Positions 25,726 to 40,400 of a stretch of DNA of 64,000 bases are shown here, one piece after another. Source of the stretch: Acanthacorydalis orientalis (Eukaryota > Arthropoda > Insecta > Megaloptera > Corydalidae); the NCBI GenBank assembly GCA_034766995.1, contig CM068321.1, positions 16,641,526 through 16,705,525 on the forward strand. The letters run 5' to 3'. The number at the start of each line of letters is the position of its first letter. Within the stretch, counting starts at the first letter, position 1. Both the position numbers and the translations under genes were made by a program. The notes beneath the pieces are model-generated. The model saw nothing but the letters and a program-made list of their open reading frames with translations, searched no databases and was not told the DNA's origin.

Positions 25726-28653
25726 ACCATTTTTGTCATATTTTGGATATTTTAAGCAAGAAAAACTGGTATTTTTGCGGATATTTCGCGGTTTTTGTGA
25801 CTTTTTCGTTATCTATTATTAACCGATGGAAATTTTGACTCATGTATGATGTAGAACAGTACATTGCGCATAGAACAGTATGAAATAGTTGCTAGTTTCA
25901 TGACAATTTGGGTATTTTATGAAGGAAAAACTATTATTTTTGCTAATTTTTTGCGGTTTTTTTGATATTTAACACATTTATAATGGACCGATGTTAATAT
26001 TATCAGAAAATATACATAAAGCATTAAAAGACGAATCGACCGGTATGAAATAGTTGCCAAAATACCCTACATATACTCAAATAAGCCATATCTGCAATAA
26101 CCGCCAAATACGAATTATCCGCAATGACCGCCATATCCGCAAAAACCCATATCTGCAATAACCGTAGTAACCATCGTGTCCACGGAAAATGTGTTTTTTT
26201 GATATTTACTGTATTTCTTATTTCCCGATGTTAATTTTGTGTAAGATATCGTATAGAACTCTTAAATGCGCATCGATGGGTATGAAATAGTAGTCATTTT
26301 TGTAACATTTTGCATATTTTAAGCAAGAAAAAGTTGTATTATTGCGGATATTTCGCGGTTTTTGTGATTTTTTCGGTATCAATTATGACCGGATGGCCAT
26401 TTTGACTAAAGTATGATATAGAGCTTTACTATACGCATCGAACAGTATGAAATAGTTACCATTTTTGTCATATTTTGGATATTTTAAGCAAGAAAAACTG
26501 GTATTTTTGCGGATATTTCGCGGTTTTTGTGACTTTTTCGTTATCTATTATTAACCGATGGAAATTTTGACTCATGTATGATGTAGAACAGTACATTGCG
26601 CATAGAACAGTATGAAATAGTTGCTAGTTTCATGACAATTTGGGTATTTTATGAAGGAAAAACTATAATTTTTGCTAATTTTTTGCGGTTTTTTTGATAT
26701 TTAAGACATTTATAATGGACCGATGTTAATATTATCAAAAAATATACATAAAGCATTAAAAGACGAATCGACCGGTATGAAATAGTTGCCAAAATACCCT
26801 ACATATACTCAAATAAGCCATATCTGCAATACCCGCCAAATACGAATTATCCGCAATGACCGCCATATCCGCAAAAACCCATATCTGCAATAACCGTAGT
26901 AACCATCGTGTCCACGGAAAATGTGTTTTTTTGATATTTACTGTATTTATTATTTCCCGATGTTAATTTTGTGTAAGATATCGTATAGAACTCTTAAATG
27001 CGCATCGATGGGTATGAAATAGTAGTCATTTTTGTAACATTTTGCATATTTTAAGCAAGAAAAAGTTGTATTATTGCGGATATTTCGCGGTTTTTGTGAT
27101 TTTTTCGGTATCAATTATGACCGGATGGCCATTTTGACTAAAGTATGATATAGAGCTTTACTATACGCATCGAACAGTATGAAATAGTTACCATTTTTGT
27201 CATATTTTGGATATTTTAAGCAAGAAAAACGGGTATTTTTGCGGATATTTCGCGGTTTTTGTGACTTTTTCGTTATCTATTATTAACCGATGGAAATTTT
27301 GACTCATGTATGATGTAGAACAGTACATTACGCATAGAACAGTATGAAATAGTTGCTAGTTTCATGACAATTTGGGTATTTTATGAAGGAAAAACTATAA
27401 TTTTTGCTAATTTTTTGCGGTTTTTTTGATATTTAAGACATTTATAATGGACCGATGTTAATATTATCAAAAAATATACATAAAGCATTAAAAGACGAAT
27501 CGACCGGTATGAAATAGTTGCCAAAATACCCTACATATACTCAAATAAGCCATATCTGCAATACCCGCCAAATACGAATTATCCGCAATGACCGCCATAT
27601 CCGCAAAAACCCATATCTGCAATAACCGTAGTAACCATCGTGTCCACGGAAAATGTGTTTTTTTGATATTTACTGTATTTCTTATTTCCCGATGTTAATT
27701 TTGTGTAAGATATCGTATAGAACTCTTAAATGCGCATCGTTGGGTATGAAATAGTAGTCATTTTTGTAACATTTTGCATATTTTAAGCAAGAAAAAGTTG
27801 TATTATTGCGGATATTTCGCGGTTTTTGTGATTTTTTCGGTATCAATTATGACCGGATGGCCATTTTGACTAAAGTATGATATAGAGCTTTACTATACGC
27901 ATCGAACAGTATGAAATAGTTACCATTTTTGTCATATTTTGGATATTTTAAGCAAGAAAAACTGGTATTTTTGCGGATATTTCGCGGTTTTTGTGACTTT
28001 TTCGTTATCTATTATTAACCGATGGAAATTTTGACTCATGTATGATGTAGAACAGTACATTGCGCATAGAACAGTATGAAATAGTTGCTAGTTTCATGAC
28101 AATTTGGGTATTTTATGAAGGAAAAACTATAATTTTTGCTAATTTTTTGCGGTTTTTTTGATATTTAAGACATTTATAATGGACCGATGTTAATATTATC
28201 AAAAAATATACATAAAGCATTAAAAGACGAATCGACCGGTATGAAATAGTTGCCAAAATACCCTACATATACTCAAATAAGCCATATCTGCAATACCCGC
28301 CAAATACGAATTATCCGCAATGACCGCCATATCCGCAAAAACCCATATCTGCAATAACCGTAGTAACCATCGTGTCCACGGAAAATGTGTTTTTTTGATA
28401 TTTACTGTATTTATTATTTCCCGATGTTAATTTTGTGTAAGATATCGTATAGAACTCTTAAATGCGCATCGATGGGTATGAAATAGTAGTCATTTTTGTA
28501 ACATTTTGCATATTTTAAGCTAGAAAAAGTTGTATTATTGCGGATATTTCGCGGTTTTTGTGATTTTTTCGGTATCAATTATGACCGGATGGCCATTTTG
28601 ACTAAAGTATGATATAGAGCTTTACTATACGCATCGAACAGTATGAAATAGTT

Positions 28654-31600
28654 ACCATTTTTGTCATATTTTGGATATTTTAAGCAAGAAAAACTGGTAT
28701 TTTTGCGGATATTTCGCGGTTTTTGTGACTTTTTCGTTATCTATTATTAACCGATGGACATTTTGACTCATGTATGATGTAGAACAGTACATTGCGCATA
28801 GAACAGTATGAAATAGTTGCTTGTTTCATGACAATTTGGGTATTTTATGAAGGAAAAACTATAATTTTTGCTAATTTTTTGCGGTTTTTTTGATATTTAA
28901 GACATTTATAATGGACCGATGTTAATATTATCAAAAAATATACATAAAGCATTAAAAGACGAATCGACCGGTATGAAATAGTTGCCAAAATACCCTACAT
29001 ATACTCAAATAAGCCATATCTGCAATACCCGCCAAATACGAATTATCCGCAATGACCGCCATATCCGCAAAAACCCATATCTGCAATAACCGTAGTAACC
29101 ATCGTGTCCACGGAAAATGTGTTTTTTTGATATTTACTGTATTTATTATTTCCCGATGTTAATTTTGTGTAAGATATCGTATAGAACTCTTAAATGCGCA
29201 TCGATGGGTATGAAATAGTAGTCATTTTTGTAACATTTTGCATATTTTAAGCTAGAAAAAGTTGTATTATTGCGGATATTTCGCGGTTTTTGTGATTTTT
29301 TCGGTATCAATTATGACCGGATGGCCATTTTGACTAAAGTATGATATAGAGCTTTACTATACGCATCGAACAGTATGAAATAGTTACCATTTTTGTCATA
29401 TTTTGGATATTTTAAGCAAGAAAAACGGGTATTTTTGCGGATATTTCGCGGTTTTTGTGACTTTTTCGTTATCTATTATTAACCGATGGAAATTTTGACT
29501 CATGTATGATGTAGAACAGTACATTGCGCATAGAACAGTATGAAATAGTTGCTAGTTTCATGACAATTTGGGTATTTTATGAAGGAAAAACTATAATTTT
29601 TGCTAATTTTTTGCGGTTTTTTTGATATTTAAGACATTTATAATGGACCGATGTTAATATTATCAAAAAATATACATAAAGCATTAAAAGACGAATCGAC
29701 CGGTATGAAATAGTTGCCAAAATACCCTACATATACTCAAATAAGCCATATCTGCAATACCCGCCAAATACGAATTATCCGCAATGACCGCCATATCCGC
29801 AAAAACCCAAATCTGCAATAACCGTAGTAACCATCGTGTCCACGGAAAATGTGTTTTTTTGATATTTACTGTATTTATTATTTCCCGATGTTAATTTTGT
29901 GTAAGATATCGTATAGAACTCTTAAATGCGCATCGATGGGTATGAAATAGTAGTCATTTTTGTAACATTTTGCATATTTTAAGCTAGAAAAAGTTGTATT
30001 ATTGCGGATATTTCGCGGTTTTTGTGATTTTTTCGGTATCAATTATGACCGGATGGCCATTTTGACTAAAGTATGATATAGAGCTTTACTATACGCATCG
30101 AACAGTATGAAATAGTTACCATTTTTGTCATATTTTGGATATTTTAAGCAAGAAAAACGGGTATTTTTGCGGATATTTCGCGGTTTTTGTGACTTTTTCG
30201 TTATCTATTATTAACCGATGGACATTTTGACTCATGTATGATGTAGAACAGTACATTGCGCATAGAACAGTATGAAATAGTTGCTTGTTTCATGACAATT
30301 TGGGTATTTATGAAGGAAAAACTATAATTTTTGCTAATTTTTTGCGGTTTTTTTGATATTTAAGACATTTATAATGGACCGATGTTAATATTATCAAAAA
30401 ATATACATAAAGCATTAAAAGACGAATCGACTGGTATGAAATAGTTGCCAAAATACCCTACATATACTCAAATAAGCCATATCTGCAATACCCGCCAAAT
30501 ACGAATTATCCGCAATGACCGTAATATCCGCAAAAACCCATATCTGCAATAACCGTAGTAACCATCGTGTCCACGGAAAATGTGTTTTTTTGATATTTAC
30601 TGTATTTCTTATTTCCCGATGTTAATTTTGTGTAAGATATCGTATAGAACTCTTAAATGCGCATCGATGGGTATGAAATAGTAGTCATTTTTGTAACATT
30701 TTGCATATTTTAAGCAAGAAAAAGTTGTATTATTGCGGATATTTCGCGGTTTTTGTGATTTTTTCGGTATCAATTATGACCGGATGGCCATTTTGACTAA
30801 AGTATGATATAGAGCTTTACTATACGCATCGAACAGTATGAAATAGTTACCATTTTTGTCATATTTTGGATATTTTAAGCAAGAAAAACTGGTATTTTTG
30901 CGGATATTTCGCGGTTTTTGTGACTTTTTCGTTATCTATTATTAACCGATGGAAATTTTGACTCATGTATGATGTAGAACAGTACATTGCGCATAGAACA
31001 GTATGAAATAGTTGCTAGTTTCATGACAATTTGGGTATTTTATGAAGGAAAAACTATTATTTTTGCTAATTTTTTGCGGTTTTTTTGATATTTAACACAT
31101 TTATAATGGACCGATGTTAATATTATCAGAAAATATACATAAAGCATTAAAAGACGAATCGACCGGTATGAAATAGTTGCCAAAATACCCTACATATACT
31201 CAAATAAGCCATATCTGCAATAACCGCCAAATACGAATTATCCGCAATGACCGCCATATCCGCAAAAACCCATATCTGCAATAACCGTAGTAACCATCGT
31301 GTCCACGGAAAATGTGTTTTTTTGATATTTACTGTATTTCTTATTTCCCGATGTTAATTTTGTGTAAGATATCGTATAGAACTCTTAAATGCGCATCGAT
31401 GGGTATGAAATAGTAGTCATTTTTGTAACATTTTGCATATTTTAAGCAAGAAAAAGTGGTATTTTTGCGGATATTTCGCGGTTTTTGTGACTTTTTCGGA
31501 ATTAAATATGACCGGATGGCCATTTTGACTAAAATATAACATAGTGCTTTACAATACGCATCGAACTGTATGAAATAGTGACCATTTTTGTCATATTTTG

Positions 31601-34600
31601 GACATTTTAAGCAAGAAAAACTGGAATTTTTGCGGATATTTCGCGGTTTTTGTGACTTTTTCGGTATCTATTATAACCGATGGAAATTTTGACTCATGTA
31701 TGATGTAGAACAGTACATTACGCATAGAACAGTATGAAATAGTTGCTAGTTTCATGACAATTTGGGTATTTTATGAAGGAAAAACTATAATTTTTGCTAA
31801 TTTTTTGCGGTTTTTTTGATATTTAAGACATTTATAATGGACCGATGTTAATATTATCAAAAAATATACATAAAGCATTAAAAGACGAATCGACCGGTAT
31901 GAAATAGTTGCCAAAATACCCTACATATACTCAAATAAGCCATATCTGCAATACCCGCCAAATACGAATTATCCGCAATGACCGCCATATCCGCAAAAAC
32001 CCATATCTGCAATAACCGTAGTAACCATCGTGTCCACGGAAAATGTGTTTTTTTGATATTTACTGTATTTATTATTTCCCGATGTTAATTTTGTGTAAGA
32101 TATCGTATAGAACTCTTAAATGCGCATCGATGGGTATGAAATAGTAGTCATTTTTGTAACATTTTGCATATTTTAAGCAAGAAAAAGTTGTATTATTGCG
32201 GATATTTCGCGGTTTTTGTGATTTTTTCGGTATCAATTATGACCGGATGGCCATTTTGACTAAAGTATGATATAGAGCTTTACTATACGCATCGAACAGT
32301 ATGAAATAGTTACCATTTTTGTCATATTTTGGATATTTTAAGCAAGAAAAACGGGTATTTTTGCGGATATTTCGCGGTTTTTGTGACTTTTTCGTTATCT
32401 ATTATTAACCGATGGAAATTTTGACTCATGTATGATGTAGAACAGTACATTACGCATAGAACAGTATGAAATAGTTGCTAGTTTCATGACAATTTGGGTA
32501 TTTTATGAAGGAAAAACTATAATTTTTGCTAATTTTTTGCGGTTTTTTTGATATTTAAGACATTTATAATGGACCGATGTTAATATTATCAAAAAATATA
32601 CATAAAGCATTAAAAGACGAATCGACCGGTATGAAATAGTTGCCAAAATACCCTACATATACTCAAATAAGCCATATCTGCAATACCCGCCAAATACGAA
32701 TTATCCGCAATGACCGCCATATCCGCAAAAACCCATATCTGCAATAACCGTAGTAACCATCGTGTCCACGGAAAATGTGTTTTTTTGATATTTACTGTAT
32801 TTCTTATTTCCCGATGTTAATTTTGTGTAAGATATCGTATAGAACTCTTAAATGCGCATCGTTGGGTATGAAATAGTAGTCATTTTTGTAACATTTTGCA
32901 TATTTTAAGCAAGAAAAAGTTGTATTATTGCGGATATTTCGCGGTTTTTGTGATTTTTTCGGTATCAATTATGACCGGATGGCCATTTTGACTAAAGTAT
33001 GATATAGAGCTTTACTATACGCATCGAACAGTATGAAATAGTTACCATTTTTGTCATATTTTGGATATTTTAAGCAAGAAAAACTGGTATTTTTGCGGAT
33101 ATTTCGCGGTTTTTGTGACTTTTTCGTTATCTATTATTAACCGATGGAAATTTTGACTCATGTATGATGTAGAACAGTACATTGCGCATAGAACAGTATG
33201 AAATAGTTGCTAGTTTCATGACAATTTGGGTATTTTATGAAGGAAAAACTATAATTTTTGCTAATTTTTTGCGGTTTTTTTGATATTTAAGACATTTATA
33301 ATGGACCGATGTTAATATTATCAAAAAATATACATAAAGCATTAAAAGACGAATCGACCGGTATGAAATAGTTGCCAAAATACCCTACATATACTCAAAT
33401 AAGCCATATCTGCAATACCCGCCAAATACGAATTATCCGCAATGACCGCCATATCCGCAAAAACCCATATCTGCAATAACCGTAGTAACCATCGTGTCCA
33501 CGGAAAATGTGTTTTTTTGATATTTACTGTATTTCTTATTTCCCGATGTTAATTTTGTGTAAGATATCGTATAGAACTCTTAAATGCGCATCGATGGGTA
33601 TGAAATAGTAGTCATTTTTGTAACATTTTGCATATTTTAAGCAAGAAAAAGGTTGATTATTGCGGATATTTCGCGGTTTTTGTGATTTTTTTCGGTATCA
33701 ATTATGACCGGATGGCCATTTTGACTAAAGTATGATATAGAGCTTTACTATACGCATCGAACAGTATGAAATAGTTACCATTTTTGTCATATTTTGGATA
33801 TTTTAAGCAAGAAAAACTGGTATTTTTGCGGATATTTCGCGGTTTTTGTGACTTTTTCGTTATCTATTATTAATCGATGGACATTTTGACTCATGTATGA
33901 TGTAGAACAGTACATTGCGCATAGAACAGTATGAAATAGTTGCTTGTTTCATGACAATTTGGGTATTTTATGAAGGAAAAACTATAATTTTTGCTAATTT
34001 TTTGCGGTTTTTTTTGATATTTAAGACATTTATAATGGACCGATGTTAATATTATCAAAAAATATACATAAAGCATTAAAAGACGAATCGACCGGTATGA
34101 AATAGTTGCCAAAATACCCTACATATACTCAAATAAGCCATATCTGCAATACCCGCCAAATACGAATTATCCGCAATGACCGCCATATCCGCAAAAACCC
34201 ATATCTGCAATAACCGTAGTAACCATCGTGTCCACGGAAAATGTGTTTTTTTGATATTTACTGTATTTATTATTTCCCGATGTTAATTTTGTGTAAGATA
34301 TCGTATAGAACTCTTAAATGCGCATCGATGGGTATGAAATAGTAGTCATTTTTGTAACATTTTGCATATTTTAAGCTAGAAAAAGTTGTATTATTGCGGA
34401 TATTTCGCGGTTTTTGTGATTTTTTCGGTATCAATTATGACCGGATGGCCATTTTGACTAAAGTATGATATAGAGCTTTACTATACGCATCGAACAGTAT
34501 GAAATAGTTACCATTTTTGTCATATTTTGGATATTTTAAGCAAGAAAAACTGGTATTTTTGCGGATATTTCGCGGTTTTTGTGACTTTTTCGTTATCTAT

Positions 34601-35241
34601 TATTAACCGATGGAAATTTTGACTCATGTATGATGTAGAACAGTACATTGCGCATAGAACAGTATGAAATAGTTGCTTGTTTCATGACAATTTGGGTATT
34701 TATGAAGGAAAAACTATAATTTTTGCTAATTTTTTGCGGTTTTTTTGATATTTAAGACATTTATAATGGACCGATGTTAATATTATCAAAAAATATACAT
34801 AAAGCATTAAAAGACGAATCGACTGGTATGAAATAGTTGCCAAAATACCCTACATATACTCAAATAAGCCATATCTGCAATACCCGCCAAATACGAATTA
34901 TCCGCAATGACCGTAATATCCGCAAAAACCCATATCTGCAATAACCGTAGTAACCATCGTGTCCACGGAAAATGTGTTTTTTTGATATTTACTGTATTTC
35001 TTATTTCCCGATGTTAATTTTGTGTAAGATATCGTATAGAACTCTTAAATGCGCATCGATGGGTATGAAATAGTAGTCATTTTTGTAACATTTTGCATAT
35101 TTTAAGCAAGAAAAAGTTGTATTATTGCGGATATTTCGCGGTTTTTGTGATTTTTTTCGGTATCAATTATGACCGGATGGCCATTTTGACTAAAGTATGA
35201 TATAGAGCTTTACTATACGCATCGAACAGTATGAAATAGTT
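28654..35241 (+). repeat. Nine-unit block, right copy of the 13-unit-spaced duplication
   Basis: Units 23-31 repeat the variant order of units 10-18. For example CCCAAATCTG at 20293 recurs at 29807, 9,514 bases on, which is 13 x 732 minus the two one-base deletions between them. The block is interrupted by a diverged patch at 31450-31745. Confidence 0.75.
31450..31745 (+). repeat. Diverged, ancestral-like patch inside the array
   Basis: Across the end of unit 26 and the start of unit 27 the sequence departs from every neighbour: AAAGTGGTATTTTTGCGG, TTTTTCGGAATTAAATATGA, AAAATATAACATAGTGC, TTTTGGACATTTTAAG and CTGGAATTTTTGC. It also has the TTTTTCGGTATCTATTAT form found in the edge monomers instead of the array's TTTTTCGTTATC. 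Flanking sequence on both sides is normal array. Confidence 0.8.
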
Positions 35242-35969
35242 ACCATTTTTGTCATATTTTGGATATTTTAAGCAAGAAAAACTGGTATTTTTGCGGATAT
35301 TTCGCGGTTTTTGTGACTTTTTCGTTATCTATTATTAACCGATGGAAATTTTGACTCATGTATGATATAGAACAGTACATTGCGCATAGAACAGTATGAA
35401 ATAGTTGCTAGTTTCATGACAATTTGGGTATTTTATGAAGGAAAAACTATAATTTTTGCTAATTTTTTGCGGTTTTTTTGATATTTAAGACATTTATAAT
35501 GGACCGATCTTAATATTATCAAAAAATATACATAAAGCATTAAAAGACGAATCGACCGGTATGAAATAGTTGCCAAAATACCCTACATATACTCAAATAA
35601 GCCATATCTGCAATACCCGCCAAATACGAATTATCCGCAATGACCGCCATATCCGCAAAAACCCATATCTGCAATAACCGTAGTAACCATCGTGTCCACG
35701 GAAAATGTGTTTTTTTGATATTTACTGTATTTATTATTTCCCGATGTTAATTTTGTGTAAGATATCGTATAGAACTCTTAAATGCGCATCGATGGGTATG
35801 AAATAGTAGTCATTTTTGTAACATTTTGCATATTTTAAGCAAGAAAAAGTTGTATTATTGCGGATATTTCGCGGTTTTTGTGATTTTTTCGGTATCAATT
35901 ATGACCGGATGGCCATTTTGACTAAAGTATGATATAGAGCTTTACTATACGCATCGAACAGTATGAAAT

Positions 35970-36400
35970 AGTTACCATTTTTTGTCATATTTTGGATATT
36001 TTAAGCAAGAAAAACGGGTATTTTTGCGGATATTTCGCGGTTTTGTGACTTTTTCGTTATCTATTATTAACCGATGGAAATTTTGACTCATGTATGATGT
36101 AGAACAGTACATTGCGCATAGAACAGTATGAAATAGTTGCTAGTTTCATGACAATTTGGGTATTTTATGAAGGAAACAACTATAATTTTTGCTAATTTTT
36201 TGCGTTTTTTTGATATTTAAGACATTTATAATGGACCGATGTTAATATTATCAAAAAATAATACATAAAGCATTAAAAGACGAATCGACCGGTATGAAAT
36301 AGTTGCCAAAATACCCTACATATACTCAAATAAACCATATCTGCAATACCCGCCAAATACGAATTATCCGCAATGACCGCCATAATCCCAAAAACCCATA
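35970..36400 (+). other. Cluster of single-base indels in one unit, possible assembly error
   Basis: Unit 33 has many small differences in about 430 bases that occur in no other copy: an extra T in ATTTTTTGTC, a missing T in CGGTTTTGTGAC, GGAAACAACT, TGCGTTTTTTTG with one G missing, AAATAATACA and CATAATCCCAAAA. Most are homopolymer or single-base indels, as uncorrected long-read sequence would give. Confidence 0.65.
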
Positions 36401-37480
36401 TCTGCAATAACCGCAGTAACCATCGTGTCCACGGAAAATGTGTTTTTTTGATATTTACTGTATTTATTATTTCCCGATGTTAATTTTGTGTAAGATATCG
36501 TATAGAACTCTTAAATGCGCATCGATGGGTATGAAATAGTAGTCATTTTTGTAACATTTTGCATATTTTAAGCAAGAAAAAGTTGTATTATTGCGGATAT
36601 TTCGCGGTTTTTGTGATTTTTTCGGTATCAATTATGACCGGATGGCCATTTTGACTAAAGTATGATATAGAGCTTTACTATACGCATCGAACAGTATGAA
36701 ATAGTTACCATTTATGTCATATTTTGGATATTTTAAGCAAGAAAAACTGGTATTTTTGCGAATATTTCGCGGTTTTTGTGACTTTTTCGTTATCTATTAT
36801 TAACCGATGGAAATTTTGACTCATGTATGATGTAGAACAGTACATTGCGCATAGAACAGTATGAAATAGTTGCTAGTTTCATGACAATTTGGGTATTTTA
36901 TGAAGGAAAAACTATAATTTTTGCTAATTTTTTGCGGTTTTTTTGATATTTAAGACATTTATAATGGACCGATGTTAATATTATCAAAAAATATACATAA
37001 AGCATTAAAAGACGAATCGACCGGTATGAAATAGTTGCCAAAATACCCTACATATACTCAAATAAGCCATATCTGCAATACCCGCCAAATACGAATTATC
37101 CGCAATGACCGCCATATCCGCAAAAACCCATATCTGCAATAACCGTAGTAACCATCGTGTCCACGGAAAATGTGTTTTTTTGATATTTACTGTATTTCTT
37201 ATTTCCCGATGTTAATTTTGTGTAAGATATCGTATAGAACTCTTAAATGCGCATCGATGGGTATGAAATAGTAGTCATTTTTGTAACATTTTGCATATTT
37301 TAAGCAAGAAAAAGTTGTATTATTGCGGATATTTCGCGGTTTTTGTGATTTTTTCGGTATCAATTATGACCGGATGGCCATTTTGACTAAAGTATGATAT
37401 AGAGCTTTACTATACGCATCGAACAGTATGAAATAGTTACCATTTTTGTCATATTTTGGATATTTTAAGCAAGAAAAACG

Positions 37481-40400
37481 GGTATTTTTGCGGATATTTC
37501 GCGGTTTTTGTGACTTTTTCGTTATCTATTATTAACCGATGGAAATTTTGACTCATGTATGATGTAGAACAGTACATTGCGCATAGAACAGTATGAAATA
37601 GTTGCTAGTTTCATGACAATTTGGGTATTTTATGAAGGAAAAACTATAATTTTTGCTAATTTTTTGCGGTTTTTTTGATATTTAAGACATTTATAATGGA
37701 CCGATGTTAATATTATCAAAAAATATACATAAAGCATTAAAAGACGAATCGACCGGTATGAAATAGTTGCCAAAATACCCTACATATACTCAAATAAGCC
37801 ATATCTGCAATACCCGCCAAATACGAATTATCCGCAATGACCGCCATATCCGCAAAAACCCATATCTGCAATAACCGTAGTAACCATCGTGTCCACGGAA
37901 AATGTGTTTTTTTGATATTTACTGTATTTCTTATTTCCCGATGTTAATTTTGTGTAAGATATCGTATAGAACTCTTAAATGCGCATCGATGGGTATGAAA
38001 TAGTAGTCATTTTTGTAACATTTTGCATATTTTAAGCAAGAAAAAGTTGTATTATTGCGGATATTTCGCGGTTTTTGTGATTTTTTCGGTATCAATTATG
38101 ACCGGATGGCCATTTTGACTAAAGTATGATATAGAGCTTTACTATACGCATCGAACAGTATGAAATAGTTACCATTTTTGTCATATTTTGGATATTTTAA
38201 GCAAGAAAAACTGGTATTTTTGCGGATATTTCGCGGTTTTTGTGACTTTTTCGTTATCTATTATTAACCGATGGAAATTTTGACTCATGTATGATGTAGA
38301 ACAGTACATTGCGCATAGAACAGTATGAAATAGTTGCTAGTTTCATGACAATTTGGGTATTTTATGAAGGAAAAACTATAATTTTTGCTAATTTTTTGCG
38401 GTTTTTTTGATATTTAAGACATTTATAATGGACCGATGTTAATATTATCAAAAAATATACATAAAGCATTAAAAGACGAATCGACCGGTATGAAATAGTT
38501 GCCAAAATACCCTACATATACTCAAATAAGCCATATCTGCAATACCCGCCAAATACGAATTATCCGCAATGACCGCCATATCCGCAAAAACCCATATCTG
38601 CAATAACCGTAGTAACCATCGTGTCCACGGAAAATGTGTTTTTTTGATATTTACTGTATTTCTTATTTCCCGATGTTAATTTTGTGTAAGATATCGTATA
38701 GAACTCTTAAATGCGCATCGATGGGTATGAAATAGTAGTCATTTTTGTAACATTTTGCATATTTTAAGCAAGAAAAAGTTGTATTATTGCGGATATTTCG
38801 CGGTTTTTGTGATTTTTTCGGTATCAATTATGACCGGATGGCCATTTTGACTAAAGTATGATATAGAGCTTTACTATACGCATCGAACAGTATGAAATAG
38901 TTACCATTTTTGTCATATTTTGGATATTTTAAGCAAGAAAAACTGGTATTTTTGCGGATATTTCGCGGTTTTTGTGACTTTTTCGTTATCTATTATTAAC
39001 CGATGGAAATTTTGACTCATGTATGATGTAGAACAGTACATTGCGCATAGAACAGTATGAAATAGTTGCTAGTTTCATGACAATTTGGGTATTTTATGAA
39101 GGAAAAACTATAATTTTTGCTAATTTTTTGCGGTTTTTTTGATATTTAAGACATTTATAATGGACCGATGTTAATATTATCAAAAAATATACATAAAGCA
39201 TTAAAAGACGAATCGACCGGTATGAAATAGTTGCCAAAATACCCTACATATACTCAAATAAGCCATATCTGCAATACCCGCCAAATACGAATTATCCGCA
39301 ATGACCGCCATATCCGCAAAAACCCATATCTGCAATAACCGTAGTAACCATCGTGTCCACGGAAAATGTGTTTTTTTGATATTTACTGTATTTCTTATTT
39401 CCCGATGTTAATTTTGTGTAAGATATCGTATAGAACTCTTAAATGCGCATCGATGGGTATGAAATAGTAGTCATTTTTGTAACATTTTGCATATTTTAAG
39501 CAAGAAAAAGTTGTATTATTGCGGATATTTCGCGGTTTTTGTGATTTTTTCGGTATCAATTATGACCGGATGGCCATTTTGACTAAAGTATGATATAGAG
39601 CTTTACTATACGCATCGAACAGTATGAAATAGTTACCATTTTTGTCATATTTTGGATATTTTAAGCAAGAAAAACTGGTATTTTTGCGGATATTTCGCGG
39701 TTTTTGTGACTTTTTCGTTATCTATTATTAACCGATGGAAATTTTGACTCATGTATGATGTAGAACAGTACATTGCGCATAGAACAGTATGAAATAGTTG
39801 CTAGTTTCATGACAATTTGGGTATTTTATGAAGGAAAAACTATAATTTTTGCTAATTTTTTGCGGTTTTTTTGATATTTAAGACATTTATAATGGACCGA
39901 TGTTAATATTATCAAAAAATATACATAAAGCATTAAAAGACGAATCGACCGGTATGAAATAGTTGCCAAAATACCCTACATATACTCAAATAAGCCATAT
40001 CTGCAATACCCGCCAAATACGAATTATCCGCAATGACCGCCATATCCGCAAAAACCCATATCTGCAATAACCGTAGTAACCATCGTGTCCACGGAAAATG
40101 TGTTTTTTTGATATTTACTGTATTTCTTATTTCCCGATGTTAATTTTGTGTAAGATATCGTATAGAACTCTTAAATGCGCATCGATGGGTATGAAATAGT
40201 AGTCATTTTTGTAACATTTTGCATATTTTAAGCAAGAAAAAGTTGTATTATTGCGGATATTTCGCGGTTTTTGTGATTTTTTCGGTATCAATTATGACCG
40301 GATGGCCATTTTGACTAAAGTATGATATAGAGCTTTACTATACGCATCGAACAGTATGAAATAGTTACCATTTTTGTCATATTTTGGATATTTTAAGCAA

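Noticed and set aside
31341..31523. Minus-strand reading frame of 60 codons in the array
   Set aside because: It is open only because of the changes in the diverged patch at unit 26; the same frame is not open in ordinary units.
33891..34112. Minus-strand reading frame of 73 codons in the array
   Set aside because: It depends on one extra T in a homopolymer of unit 30 and is absent from the other copies, so it is chance or sequencing error.
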